Positions 32,339 to 40,565 of a DNA stretch of 47,931 nucleotides are shown here, in pieces. Positions within the stretch are counted from its first letter, which is position 1. Each line of letters starts with the position of its first letter. The stretch spans positions 1-47,931 of the forward strand of contig NZ_JAUSNF010000009.1 of the NCBI RefSeq assembly GCF_030646255.1, read 5' to 3'. A program made the position numbers and the translations under genes. This DNA comes from Candidatus Burarchaeum sp. Its GTDB lineage: Archaea; Micrarchaeota; Micrarchaeia; Burarchaeales; Burarchaeaceae. Below the pieces are notes generated by a model, which saw only the letters and a list, made by a program, of their open reading frames with translations, did no database searches and was not told the origin of the DNA.

Positions 32339-32946
32339 AAACGAAAACAACGAAAATAGCACGGACAGCAAAAATCAAAAGAAAAACCGGCGAGACCGAC
32401 ATAGCGCTCGCGCTAACTCTGGACGGCAGCGGCAGGTCCGAAATCGCAACGGGCATCGGCTTTTTCGACCACATGCTCTGCTCGTTTGCAAAGCACGGCC
32501 TTTTCGACCTGGAGCTCTCGGCAAAGGGCGATTTGCAGGTCGACCAGCACCACTTGGTGGAGGACACTGGCATAGCGCTAGGCGAGGCATTCGCAGCAGC
32601 GCTTGGCGACAAGAAGGGCATAGCGCGCGCAGGCAGCTTTGCCTTCCCGATGGATGAAACTCTTTCGCTGGTGTCCGTGGATTTCGGCGGGAGGTCTTTG
32701 CTCACGTTCGACGCCAAATTCTCCCGCGGGTTCATCGGCCGCCTGCAGTCGGACCTCGTGCGGGAATTCTTCGCGGGCTTTGTGCAGGGTGCGCGCTGCA
32801 ATGTTTGCGTGCGGCTCCTGTACGAAGGCAATGACCACCACAAGTGCGAGGGAATATTCAAGGGCTTTGCCCGCGCGCTGGCGCAGGCTTGCGAAGTCAG
32901 GGCACGCGCAGGGGCTGCGGTGCCTTCGACAAAAGGGGTGATTTGA
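32335..32946 (+). CDS. hisB: Imidazoleglycerol-phosphate dehydratase
   Basis: 203 residues, the single-domain IGPD form. Mn-binding motifs are present: 'GFFDHMLCSFAKHG', 'QVDQHHLVEDTGIALGEA' (HHxxED), and 'GNDHHKCEGIFKGFARAL'. It dehydrates IGP to imidazole-acetol phosphate. No HAD phosphatase is attached here, unlike E. coli HisB; that activity seems to be on HisC. Overlaps hisC by ATGA. Confidence 0.96.
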   Translation: MKTKTTKIARTAKIKRKTGETDIALALTLDGSGRSEIATGIGFFDHMLCSFAKHGLFDLELSAKGDLQVDQHHLVEDTGIALGEAFAAALGDKKGIARAGSFAFPMDETLSLVSVDFGGRSLLTFDAKFSRGFIGRLQSDLVREFFAGFVQGARCNVCVRLLYEGNDHHKCEGIFKGFARALAQACEVRARAGAAVPSTKGVI

Positions 32947-33806
32947 TGGAAGAAAAATTCAGATTGGTGATACCGAACAAGGGCGTGCTGTACGAGCCCA
33001 CGCTCCGGCTGCTCGAGTCCGCCGGCGTGAGCGTAGGCCGGAACGGCAACGGCGGCCTTTTCTCGAAGAGCAAGGACGGGAAGCTGTCAATACTCTTCGC
33101 GCGGGCGCAGGACGTGCCGCTCTACGTGGAAACCGGCGCCGCGGACGCAGGGATAACTGGGGAAGATATGGTGTATGAGAAAGGAAAGCGCGTGAAGGTA
33201 GTGTCCAATCTCGGCTACGGCAAGTGCCGCGTATCTATTGCCGTACCCAAATCATCTCGAATAACTTCGGTCTCGCAGCTCGCGGGCAAGCGCATAGCAA
33301 CAAAGCTTCCCAACATCGCGCGCGAGTATTTTGAAAAGGAGGGCTTGAAGGTCGAGCTGCTCGAGCTGGCCGGTGCAACCGAGCTGGCGCCAAACATTGG
33401 CCTCGCGGATGCGATAGTGGATCATGTGAGCACGGGTGCCACCCTCGAAGCCAACAACCTCAGGGAGCTCAGCACAATTTTGGAATCCGAGGCTTGCCTG
33501 ATATCGCGGCCGGAGGCTGCAAAAAAACCGGAATTGCAGGAGCTGCAAATCGCGTTCGAGGGCGTGCTCCGGGCCAAATCTTCGCGGTACCTCATGCTGA
33601 ATGCGGCCAGCGATGAAATACTGCGTAACGTTCTGTCGTGCCTGCCCTCAATGGAAAGCCCGACCGTGCTCAAGCTTGCCAGGGCGGGTGAGTATGCTGT
33701 GCACTCAGTAGTGAAGGCTGAGGAACTGGGCGTGCTAGTGCCCAAACTCAAGCGGGCAGGCGCAAAGGACATTCTGGTCCTCGCAATGGAGCGGGTGATA
33801 TTGTGA
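32946..33806 (+). CDS. hisG: ATP phosphoribosyltransferase, long form
   Basis: 286 residues from ATG 32946, which overlaps the hisB stop (TGATG); the longer 32844 start lies inside hisB. First enzyme of the pathway. 'LVIPNKGVLYEPTLRLLESAG' at the start, 'VETGAADAGITGEDMV' and the PRPP loop region 'GLADAIVDHVSTGATLEANN' are present. The C-terminal 75 residues ('SPTVLKLARAGEYAVHSVVK') are the regulatory ACT-like HisG_C domain, so it is feedback-inhibited by histidine without HisZ. Confidence 0.95.
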   Translation: MEEKFRLVIPNKGVLYEPTLRLLESAGVSVGRNGNGGLFSKSKDGKLSILFARAQDVPLYVETGAADAGITGEDMVYEKGKRVKVVSNLGYGKCRVSIAVPKSSRITSVSQLAGKRIATKLPNIAREYFEKEGLKVELLELAGATELAPNIGLADAIVDHVSTGATLEANNLRELSTILESEACLISRPEAAKKPELQELQIAFEGVLRAKSSRYLMLNAASDEILRNVLSCLPSMESPTVLKLARAGEYAVHSVVKAEELGVLVPKLKRAGAKDILVLAMERVIL

Positions 33807-34393
33807 TAGGGCTAGTGGATTTCGGCAGCGGGAATTTCCGCAGCGTTTCGCTGGCTGTGCGCAGATGCGGAGACCGCGCAAAAGTGGTCCGCCGGGAGCG
33901 CGAGCTGCAGAAACTCAATGCACTCATCCTGCCGGGCGTGGGCTCTTTTGAGGTGTTGAAGGGCCAAGATGCGCTGGTGCGCGGCATACGGAAATTCGCG
34001 GCGAGCGGCAGGCCTGTACTTGGTATATGCCTGGGCATGCAAGCCCTGTTCGAGCGCAGCGAGGAATGCGCTGGCGTAAACGGCCTCTCGCTAATTCGGG
34101 GTGCAGTGAAAAAACTCAACGCTCCGCGCCTGCCGCAGATGGGCTGGAACCAGCTCCGCATAATCCGAAACTCGCAGTTGCTGGACGGGATTGCGGATGG
34201 CACCCATTTCTATTTCGCGAATTCCTACGCATGCTTTCCTGAGGAAGATGTCGTTTCGGCAGCATGCGATTATGACGGCGAGTTTGCGGCTGTCGTGGAA
34301 AAAGAAACTTTCTTCGGCGTGCAGTTCCACCCTGAGAAGAGCGGGGAGGCGGGATTGCGCGTGCTGAAGAATTTCGTTGAAATGTGCGGGTGA
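33803..34393 (+). CDS. hisH: Imidazole glycerol-phosphate synthase, glutaminase subunit
   Basis: 196 residues. It starts at GTG 33803, inside a GTGA overlap with hisG. Class I amidotransferase triad: Cys in 'VLGICLGMQALFERS', His and Glu in 'FGVQFHPEKSGEAGLRVL'. The oxyanion loop is seen as 'LPGVGSFEVL'. Partners HisF to make IGP and AICAR from PRFAR and glutamine. Confidence 0.95.
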   Translation: MIGLVDFGSGNFRSVSLAVRRCGDRAKVVRRERELQKLNALILPGVGSFEVLKGQDALVRGIRKFAASGRPVLGICLGMQALFERSEECAGVNGLSLIRGAVKKLNAPRLPQMGWNQLRIIRNSQLLDGIADGTHFYFANSYACFPEEDVVSAACDYDGEFAAVVEKETFFGVQFHPEKSGEAGLRVLKNFVEMCG

Positions 34394-34397
34394 TGGG

Positions 34398-35111
34398 ATG
34401 CGATTGATAGGGGCATTAGACTTGTCAGATGGGATGTGCGTGCGCCTTGTGCGCGGAAGGCTAGCTACAGCTAAGGTTTACTATGCAAACCCGCTTGACG
34501 CGCTGGCGGCGCTTGAGAAAGCGGGCGCGGATTCCGTACATGTCATTGACCTTGACGCGGCCATCTTAGGGGAGCGGCGGAATGCAGGCGCAATCTTTGC
34601 AATTCTCAAGCAGGCCTCCCTGCCCGCGCAGGTTGGCGGCGGGATACGCTCTTTGGCCACTGCAAGGGAACTGCTAGATGCTGGCGCAGAGCGTGTGGTC
34701 GTTTCGAGCGCGCTCGCCGAAGACACCGGGCTTGTACGGACAATGTGCGAAGAGCTTGGAGGTAGGCGAATAGCCGCGGCCATAGATGACGATAAAGGCA
34801 GGACTATGACTCGGGGCTGGACTTCAAATGCAGACAGCAGCGCGGGCCATCTTGCCAGAAAGGCTGCTTCATTGGGCGTTTCCGAAATAATTTACACAGA
34901 CATCTCGCGGGACGGCTCGCTCGAAGGGCTGAATGAAGAAAATGCAAGAGCTTTCATACGCGGAAGTCCCCTGCCCGTTGTCTTGGCGGGAGGCGTGGCT
35001 TCAACAGCTGACGCACTCAGGGCAGAGCGCGCAGGCGCAGCGGGGCTCATAGTGGGCAAGGCATTCTACGAAGGAAAATTCAACTTCATGGAGGCGAGGC
35101 GATGCTTGTGA
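34398..35111 (+). CDS. hisA: ProFAR isomerase
   Basis: 237 residues from ATG 34398 (the track start 34377 is within hisH). TIM barrel with catalytic Asp in 'GALDLSDGMCVRLVRG' and second Asp in 'AAIDDDKGRTMT', and phosphate loops 'AQVGGGIRSLATARELLDAG' and 'VVLAGGVAST'. Isomerises ProFAR to PRFAR. Overlaps hisF by 10 bases. Confidence 0.95.
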   Translation: MRLIGALDLSDGMCVRLVRGRLATAKVYYANPLDALAALEKAGADSVHVIDLDAAILGERRNAGAIFAILKQASLPAQVGGGIRSLATARELLDAGAERVVVSSALAEDTGLVRTMCEELGGRRIAAAIDDDKGRTMTRGWTSNADSSAGHLARKAASLGVSEIIYTDISRDGSLEGLNEENARAFIRGSPLPVVLAGGVASTADALRAERAGAAGLIVGKAFYEGKFNFMEARRCL

Positions 35112-35869
35112 AACGTATAATTCCATGCCTCGACTGCACCTTCGTGCGCGGAAAGCCGCAGGTTGTGAAGGGCACGCAGTTCAGGCGCCTGAAATATGCT
35201 GGTGTACCTTGGGAACTAGCCGAGCAGTATTATGCAGCTGGCGCGGACGAAATAGTCTTGCTCGACATAAGCGCATCAAACGAGGGCAGAAAAACAATGG
35301 CCGACATTGTGCGCAGGACCACGGAAAATGTCTTCGTGCCCGTGTGCATCGGAGGCGGCATACGCTCAGTCAACGATTTTAGGCGCATGCTGAATGCTGG
35401 CGCGGACAAGTGCGCGATAAACACAAGTGCAATATTGAATCCTGCGCTCATACGCAATGCGTCAAAAATATTCGGCAGCAACTGCGTCGTGGTCTCGATA
35501 GATGCCAAGAAGTTCGGGCAGCGCTACGAATGCATGATTTACGGAGGCAGGAAAAGGGCGGGCCTGGATGCGATTGAATGGGCTAAAAAAGCCACTGAAC
35601 TGGGCGCAGGCGAAATACTTCTCACATCCGTGGATGCGGACGGCACAAGGGCAGGCTATGATTTGGAGCTCTTGCGCAAAGTATGCGATGCCGTGGATGT
35701 GCCCGTAATCGCAAGCGGCGGATGCGGCTCGCCCAAGGATATGCTGGCCGCATTGAAGCAGACCGACGCGAGCGCAGTTCTTGCGGCAGGCATCTTCCAC
35801 TACAAAAAATACTCGATTCGGCAAGTGAAAAAATATCTTGAAAAAAATGGCGTGGAGGTGAGGCTATGA
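35102..35869 (+). CDS. hisF: Imidazole glycerol-phosphate synthase, cyclase subunit
   Basis: 255 residues. TIM barrel with catalytic Asp11 in 'RIIPCLDC' and the second Asp in 'CVVVSIDAKKF'. Phosphate-binding loops 'CIGGGIRSVNDFRRMLNAGADK' (split) and 'VIASGGCGSPKDML' present. Ammonia channel partner of HisH. Ends with ATGA overlap with hisI. Confidence 0.96.
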   Translation: MLVKRIIPCLDCTFVRGKPQVVKGTQFRRLKYAGVPWELAEQYYAAGADEIVLLDISASNEGRKTMADIVRRTTENVFVPVCIGGGIRSVNDFRRMLNAGADKCAINTSAILNPALIRNASKIFGSNCVVVSIDAKKFGQRYECMIYGGRKRAGLDAIEWAKKATELGAGEILLTSVDADGTRAGYDLELLRKVCDAVDVPVIASGGCGSPKDMLAALKQTDASAVLAAGIFHYKKYSIRQVKKYLEKNGVEVRL

Positions 35870-36498
35870 AACTGAACAAAAGGGCTGCCGTTGAATTTGC
35901 AAAAGGCATGGACTTCAAAAAGCAGGGCGGCCTCGTGCCCGCAATAGTGCGAACGCCGGAATGCGAGGTGCTGATGCTTGCCTACATGAACCAGGAAGCG
36001 CTGATGCGTACGCTCACCACTGGCAAAATGTGGTATTACAGCAGGAGCAGGCGCAGGCTTTGGAGGAAAGGAGAGGAAAGCGGCAACACGCAGAAGCTCC
36101 TTGCAGTCGCAAAGGACTGCGATTGCGATTCGCTTCTCTTTACAGTTGAGCAGAAAGGGCCTGCGTGCCACACGGGAAACAAAACCTGCTTTTTTCCAAC
36201 CAACTCCACGCCGGAGCCTTTCTCGCTAGCCGAGCTCTTCTCGCTAATCGAGGAAAGGAAAAAATCCGGAGACAAAAAATCCTATACGCGCAGGCTTTTG
36301 GACGACAAAAACCTCCTCTCATCAAAAATCTACGAGGAGAGTGCCGAGCTTGTCGAGGCATCCAGGAAAAAGGAAAAGAAGGAAGTCGTGTGGGAGGCCG
36401 CAGATTTGCTGTACCACATGTTCGTGCTGCTGGCCTCGAAAAATGTTTGCCTTGGCGACATCGAGCGGGAGCTGGCGAGAAGGCGGAAAGAGAAGTAG
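35866..36498 (+). CDS. hisIE: Bifunctional phosphoribosyl-AMP cyclohydrolase / phosphoribosyl-ATP pyrophosphatase
   Basis: 210 residues joining HisI and HisE. HisI part (1-115): 'LMLAYMNQEALMRTLTTGKM', the metal triad 'CDCD' in 'VAKDCDCDSLLFTV', and 'GPACHTGNKTCFF'. HisE part (about 120-205): helical MazG-like 'KIYEESAELVEAS' and 'VWEAADLLYHMFVLLA'. Opens PR-ATP to ProFAR. Last gene of the operon. Confidence 0.95.
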   Translation: MKLNKRAAVEFAKGMDFKKQGGLVPAIVRTPECEVLMLAYMNQEALMRTLTTGKMWYYSRSRRRLWRKGEESGNTQKLLAVAKDCDCDSLLFTVEQKGPACHTGNKTCFFPTNSTPEPFSLAELFSLIEERKKSGDKKSYTRRLLDDKNLLSSKIYEESAELVEASRKKEKKEVVWEAADLLYHMFVLLASKNVCLGDIERELARRRKEK

Positions 36499-36534
36499 GA
36501 TAAAAAACTTGCCTACGAACCTCCATCGGTAATC

Positions 36535-37800
36535 ATGCGCCTCATAGCCGACCTGCACCTGCACTCCAAGTATGCGCGGGCCACGAGCCCGAACATGAAC
36601 CTTGAAGGCATGAGTGCGGGCGCGAAGCTCAAGGGCATTGACATAGTGGCTACTGGGGATTTCACGCATCCGGTGTGGTTTGCGGAGCTGAAGGGAAATC
36701 TGAAGGAAGGCGAAAGCGGCACCGGCCTCTACAATTACAACGGCGTGAAATTCATCCTGCAGAGCGAGGTCAGCAACATCTTCTCAGTGAACAAAATTGT
36801 GAAGAAAATCCACCTCATTCTCCTCTCGCCCTCGCTCGAGATTGTCGCGCAAATCAATGAGGCGCTTGCAAAGAAGGGCAACCTCGAGGCCGACGGCAGG
36901 CCCATCTTCGGCATGAGCGCAGCCGAGACTGTCGAACTGGTGATGGGCATCTCGCGCGAGAATGTCGTAATTCCGGCCCATGCATGGACTCCCTGGTTTT
37001 CAATTTTTGGGAGCATGTCTGGATTTGACACTGTCGAGGAATGCTTCGGCGACCAGGCAAAACACATCTTCGCATTGGAAACCGGCCTCTCGAGCGACCC
37101 TGCAATGAACTGGAGGTTAAGCAAGCTGGATAAATATGCGCTCGTGTCGAATTCCGATGCCCATTCACCACAAAAAATGGGCCGAGAAGCAAACGTATTC
37201 GAACTGCAGAAGCCAAATTATTTCGAGATGATTAAAGCAATACGAGAGAAAAATGCAAAGAAGTTCCTCTACACAATCGAGTTCTTCCCCGAGGAGGGCA
37301 AGTACCACTATGACGGCCACCGCGACTGCGGCGTGTCCCTTTCTCCTGCCGAGAGCATAAAACTCAACAACATCTGCCCTGTCTGCAGGCGCAAGCTCAC
37401 CATTGGCGTGATGCACCGCGTTGAGGCTCTTGCGGACAGGCCTGAAGGTACAAGGCCGGCAGGTGTCATACCCTACAAGAGCATCGTGCCCCTGCACGAG
37501 CTCATAGCAAAGGCCATTGGCAAGAGCGAGGTCAGCACGAAAGTAAGTGAGCTCTATTCGGGCCTCGTGCCTGCACTCGGTAATGAGTTCGCGGTTTTGC
37601 TTGACGTGGATGTGGGCACGATAAGGCGTGCAACATGCGACGAGGTTGCAGATGCAATCCAACGCATGCGCGAGGGCAAGGTAGGTATGAAACCTGGCTA
37701 CGACGGAGTTTTCGGCGAGCTAGTGCTGGATGAGAAAGAAAATGCGGCGGCGGGAAGAGGTGAGCAGGCCCGCCGCCAGAAAAAGTTGGACGAATTTTAG
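36535..37800 (+). CDS. Endonuclease Q (PHP-family DNA repair nuclease)
   Basis: 421 residues matching archaeal EndoQ. N-terminal PHP: 'IADLHLHSKYARATSPNMNL' (HxH), 'KGIDIVATGDFTHPVWF', 'FILQSEVSNIF', 'VIPAHAWTPWFS', 'VSNSDAHSPQKMGREAN'. Then a zinc site 'CGVSL...CPVCRRKLTIGVMHRVEALADRP' (four Cys), typical of the family. EndoQ cuts 5' of deaminated bases (hypoxanthine, uracil) in DNA. Own TATA box (GGATAAAAAAC near 36500). The tail after 395 is charged and disordered. Confidence 0.88.
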   Translation: MRLIADLHLHSKYARATSPNMNLEGMSAGAKLKGIDIVATGDFTHPVWFAELKGNLKEGESGTGLYNYNGVKFILQSEVSNIFSVNKIVKKIHLILLSPSLEIVAQINEALAKKGNLEADGRPIFGMSAAETVELVMGISRENVVIPAHAWTPWFSIFGSMSGFDTVEECFGDQAKHIFALETGLSSDPAMNWRLSKLDKYALVSNSDAHSPQKMGREANVFELQKPNYFEMIKAIREKNAKKFLYTIEFFPEEGKYHYDGHRDCGVSLSPAESIKLNNICPVCRRKLTIGVMHRVEALADRPEGTRPAGVIPYKSIVPLHELIAKAIGKSEVSTKVSELYSGLVPALGNEFAVLLDVDVGTIRRATCDEVADAIQRMREGKVGMKPGYDGVFGELVLDEKENAAAGRGEQARRQKKLDEF

Positions 37801-37906
37801 TCAGCTATTGGCTGGCCGCCCGCGGGTCCGCTAGGTGGCGGGTTGAATGGGAACGGAATGGGCGTTCTCTCCTGCCCTGGCCCAATCAACAGAAGCTTGA
37901 GGAGGT

Positions 37907-38293
37907 TCATACAACCTCCCCGTCTTCAAGGAAGGACTTCAGCTTCTTCCGCGTGCTTTCCTTCTTCTGTGCAATCTCTTTCTTCTGCGCGCCCTCCTCA
38001 CCCATCACTTCCACGAGTGCGTCGGCAAGCGCCTCGAGCTCCTTGCCATATTTCTTGTCGAGCTTGGCCTTCACCTTTTCCTTCAGGAGCTCTGTCTTGG
38101 CCCAGTTCAGGAGCATCTCGCGATAGTCCATGCGCCCGCCTCCGAAGCCGTGCATGCGTATGTATAGCGTCCTGCCGCCCGCGCCGCCGCCCATTACGCT
38201 TCCAGAGCAGCAGCCTCCTTCCCTACCGCCGCTCCCGGCGCCGCAGCAGTCCTCATCGCCCTCGTCTGCATCGAATCCAATTCCCTGCACCAT
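37907..38293 (-). CDS. Cys/Gly-rich small protein divergent from a PadR gene
   Basis: 128 residues from ATG 38293 behind GGAGTGAGAGA (the track's 38341 start lies over the promoter). Residues 10-30 are 'DEGDEDCCGAGSGGREGGCC' with two CC pairs, then a Gly/Arg region, then a charged helix 'LLNWAKTELLKEKVKAKLDK'. No membrane segment. The CC-x(11)-CC pattern suggests metal or redox binding. It is under a TATA/operator shared with the PadR gene on the other strand. Confidence 0.65.
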   Translation of the reverse strand: MVQGIGFDADEGDEDCCGAGSGGREGGCCSGSVMGGGAGGRTLYIRMHGFGGGRMDYREMLLNWAKTELLKEKVKAKLDKKYGKELEALADALVEVMGEEGAQKKEIAQKKESTRKKLKSFLEDGEVV

Positions 38294-38316
38294 TCTCTCA
38301 CTCCGACGTCCTAGTT

Positions 38317-38355
38317 GGACATCCCATATTGGGTATGCCATATAAATATTTAAAT
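38317..38355. promoter_or_regulatory. Divergent promoter with an inverted-repeat operator
   Basis: An imperfect 23-bp inverted repeat GG-n4-CCCA-n3-TGGG-n4-CC lies at 38317-38339. It is followed by AT-rich TATAAATATTTAAAT (38341-38355), with TATA elements for both directions. The repeat lies over the expected start of the minus-strand Cys-rich gene, so PadR binding there would repress it. Confidence 0.55.
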
Positions 38356-38383
38356 GTATTGCTCATCCAATAGTCTTCGAGGT

Positions 38384-38707
38384 ATGCTAATGGCCAAATC
38401 CTGCTTTGACATGTGCGACATGGAGATGAAAGGCTACCTCTCGTTCATGATGCTCTGGCTGCTCTCGAAGCAGGCAATGAGCGGCTCCCAGCTCGCCGAC
38501 GAGCTGGCCCGCAGGCGCGGCGGCCCGAGGCCCAATCCCGGCACAATCTATCCCGCACTCAAGGTGCTGCGCATAAGGCGCGCCGTAATCGTGCACGTGG
38601 AAGGCCGGCAGAAGGTCTACAAGCTCACAGACTACGGGCAGCAGGAGCTCGACAGGAATGTGCAGCAATTCTGCAAGATGTTCTACGACGTGTTTGCGCA
38701 GGAATAA
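38384..38707 (+). CDS. PadR-family regulator with N-terminal cysteines
   Basis: 107 residues from ATG 38384 (ATG 38390 also possible). Short PadR core: 'MEMKGYLSFMMLWLLSKQAM', 'GSQLADELARRRGGPRPNPG', 'TIYPALKVLRIRRAVIVHVE', 'KVYKLTDYGQQEL'. A Cys pair stands before the core ('SCFDMCDMEMKG') and a third Cys lies in the last helix ('FCKMF'). The cysteines and the Cys-rich divergent protein suggest metal or redox sensing. Confidence 0.82.
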   Translation: MLMAKSCFDMCDMEMKGYLSFMMLWLLSKQAMSGSQLADELARRRGGPRPNPGTIYPALKVLRIRRAVIVHVEGRQKVYKLTDYGQQELDRNVQQFCKMFYDVFAQE

Positions 38708-38989
38708 TCAGGCCTCTAAGCCAAGCTTCTCTTTTATAGTGTTTTTTATTTCCTGCGCTCTTCTCGGATTGAGTGAAACCTGCAAGCCGTAATGCGTCTG
38801 CTTCTTCAGGATAAGCCCGTCTTTCACGAGGCCATCCGCCGCCTTTTCCGCCCGCTTCATGCCTTCCCTTCCCATCGCGGCGGATTTGAACTGCCTGAAC
38901 AGGTGCTCGTACGCCGTATGACTTTCGCCCCAGTTCCTGCGGCGGGCGAGGGCCAAGAGCAGACGTGCACGAATTTCCTCATTATCCAT
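38708..38989 (-). CDS. Small helical protein, winged-helix-like
   Basis: 93 residues of charged helices ('ARLLLALARRRNWGESHTAY') ending in a possible wing 'GLILKKQTHYGLQVSLNPRR'. It resembles a small winged helix but I cannot assign a family. It starts at ATG 38989, directly at the expected transcript start of the shared TATA ATTTAAAT (39010-39017). Its stop adjoins that of the PadR gene (38707/38708). Confidence 0.6.
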   Translation of the reverse strand: MDNEEIRARLLLALARRRNWGESHTAYEHLFRQFKSAAMGREGMKRAEKAADGLVKDGLILKKQTHYGLQVSLNPRRAQEIKNTIKEKLGLEA

Positions 38990-38992
38990 AAT

Positions 38993-39017
38993 TTTACATT
39001 GAAGTAAAGATTTAAAT
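38993..39017. promoter_or_regulatory. Divergent promoter with inverted repeat
   Basis: The palindromic TATA ATTTAAAT (39010-39017) serves both 38989(-) and 39051(+). Next to it TTTAC (38993-38997) and GTAAA (39004-39008) form an inverted repeat that overlaps the start site of the minus gene. Candidate operator for the wHTH protein. Confidence 0.45.
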
Positions 39018-39050
39018 AATAGTTAGTTGCACATCTTGACGGAGACGACA

Positions 39051-39383
39051 ATGGAAAAATCAATACTTCTGTCCACGATCGGCGACACGCCCGCGAACCG
39101 CATAGCAGACTTCTTCATCGAGGGCCGGGGTATAGACTACACTAAGACAGACGTTGCAAATGCCTGCGGCATTTCGCGGCCTACGGCATACAAACTCATG
39201 GCCGTGCTTGCAAAAGACGGCTTTGTGAAAAAAACCCGCACGATAGGCCGCGCAGTCCTTTATACCCTCAACTTGGAAAACACGCGCGTCAAAGCACTGA
39301 TGAAACTGGAAACACTGCTGCTGGCGCAATCCTTCGAGGAGGTTGGGGCAAAGCCGAAAATACGCACAGCTGCCTCGGCATAG
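39051..39383 (+). CDS. Winged-helix transcription regulator
   Basis: 110 residues from ATG 39051 with GGAG upstream (the track uses TTG 39027). The helix-turn-helix pattern is 'TKTDVANACGISRPTAYKLMAVLAKDG' (split) and wing 'FVKKTRTIGRAVLYTLNLEN'. Similar to the ArsR/MarR-type small archaeal regulators. Divergent from the 93-aa gene with a shared TATA and inverted repeat. Confidence 0.8.
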   Translation: MEKSILLSTIGDTPANRIADFFIEGRGIDYTKTDVANACGISRPTAYKLMAVLAKDGFVKKTRTIGRAVLYTLNLENTRVKALMKLETLLLAQSFEEVGAKPKIRTAASA

Positions 39384-39408
39384 TCCTTCGGCTAGGGTTA
39401 GTAAAAGT

Positions 39409-39521
39409 GTCAGCAGCAGCGCGCGTTCCCGCCGCAAGGCAGTACAGGCAACGCCGTAAGCGGTCTTAGCTTCCGAGTTCGGAATGGGATCGGGCGTTTC
39501 CCCGCTCCTATGGCCGCTGAC
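39409..39521 (-). rRNA. rrf: 5S ribosomal RNA
   Basis: 113 nt on the minus strand. The ends GTCAGC and GCTGAC pair, and the internal GATCCCATTCCGAACTCGG and 'GGAACGCGC' blocks are standard 5S. On the minus strand TTTAAAAA lies 24-31 bases upstream as TATA box. A TTTT run follows the 3' end. It is not next to 16S or 23S rRNA in this window. Confidence 0.92.
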
Positions 39522-39542
39522 AAGGCATATTATGGACTAACT

Positions 39543-39554
39543 GGTTTTTAAACC
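39543..39554. promoter_or_regulatory. Shared TATA box of 5S rRNA and DUF211 gene
   Basis: GGTTTTTAAACC is nearly palindromic. It is 24-31 bases upstream of the 5S rRNA (minus) and about 30-38 bases upstream of ATG 39583 (plus). Confidence 0.5.
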
Positions 39555-39582
39555 TAATCTGCAGAAACCCATTCGTGATTCA

Positions 39583-39855
39583 ATGGCGGGATTGAAAAAG
39601 CTTGTACTTGACGTACTAAAGCCTTCTGAGCCTACGATAGTGGACATGATAAAAAAGCTGTGCGACATCGAGGGCGTTGAGGGCGTGGACATCACCGTGC
39701 GCGAGATTGACAGGCGCGTCGAGACCGTGAAAATAAAGATAGAGGGCGACAACCTTAACTTTGACAAGATAAACACCGCGCTCGACAGGTACGGCGCGAC
39801 GATACACAGCATAGACCAGGTGGCTGGCGGCAAGAAGCTCATCTCAGGTGACTAA
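39583..39855 (+). CDS. DUF211 family protein
   Basis: 90 residues, full family length. Ferredoxin-like fold with 'LKKLVLDVLKPSEPTIVDM', 'GVEGVDITVREIDRRVETVKIKIEG', 'LNFDKINTALDRYGATIHSIDQVAGGK' (split). DUF211 is an archaeal family without known enzyme activity; structures form oligomers. Followed by a VIT-like membrane gene 40 bases on. Confidence 0.9.
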   Translation: MAGLKKLVLDVLKPSEPTIVDMIKKLCDIEGVEGVDITVREIDRRVETVKIKIEGDNLNFDKINTALDRYGATIHSIDQVAGGKKLISGD

Positions 39856-39894
39856 GCTGAGCAGCCAGCGCCAAACTTTTTCCGGGCGGTTTGA

Positions 39895-40515
39895 ATGACA
39901 TCAAGGATATCGAATTTCATAGGCAGCTTCAGACGCTATGAGCGGATAACTGGCATGAGCGAGATTGCGCGCCGCTATTTTGTGATGAATGCCTTTGACG
40001 GCGCGCTCACGATGTTCGGCCTAGTAACTGGCTCATATCTTGCAGGCGTGCGCGCCCCGATGCTTATTTTCTCAGTCGGCATAAGCACTGTACTGGCCAT
40101 TGGAATTTCAGGCCTCTGGGGCGCATTCCTCACCGAGACGGCGGAGCGCAACAGGGCGCTCAAAAGCCTGGAGAAAAAGATGCTCAGGAAGCTCACGGGC
40201 TCCTACCAGAGCGAGGCCTCTAATGCGGCCATTTATGTGACTGCTGCAGTGGACGCGCTCTCGCCCATGCTCGCGGGCTTTGTAATCCTACTTCCCTTCT
40301 TGCTAGCAGAGAAAGGAATGTTTGACATCTCAGAGGCCTACACGCTGGCCCTGGGGCTCAGTTTTGCAATCTTCTTCGGCCTCGGCGCCTTCCTGGGAAA
40401 AACCTCGAAGGACAGCTGGTGGCTCTACGGGCTCAAGATGCTTATGGCGGGCCTGCTGGCTGCGGTGCTGACTTTCGCCCTAAGCTATTCCGGCATCGTG
40501 GCTAGCACTGCGTGA
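39895..40515 (+). CDS. VIT/CCC1-like membrane protein
   Basis: 206 residues with about five membrane segments. The N-terminal 'RYFVMNAFDGALTMFGLVTGSY' is the typical first helix of the VIT1/CCC1 family of iron/manganese transporters ('N-x-FDG-x2-T-x-FGL'). ATG 39895 is used by the track; ATG 39955 ('MSEIARRYFV') may be real. Cytoplasmic loop with charged helix between helices 2 and 3, as in the family. Metal specificity cannot be told. Confidence 0.75.
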   Translation: MTSRISNFIGSFRRYERITGMSEIARRYFVMNAFDGALTMFGLVTGSYLAGVRAPMLIFSVGISTVLAIGISGLWGAFLTETAERNRALKSLEKKMLRKLTGSYQSEASNAAIYVTAAVDALSPMLAGFVILLPFLLAEKGMFDISEAYTLALGLSFAIFFGLGAFLGKTSKDSWWLYGLKMLMAGLLAAVLTFALSYSGIVASTA

Positions 40516-40565
40516 TTTTGGCATTGGCCTGCGCCGTTGCCCTCTTTCCTCGCTTCCCAATCTGC

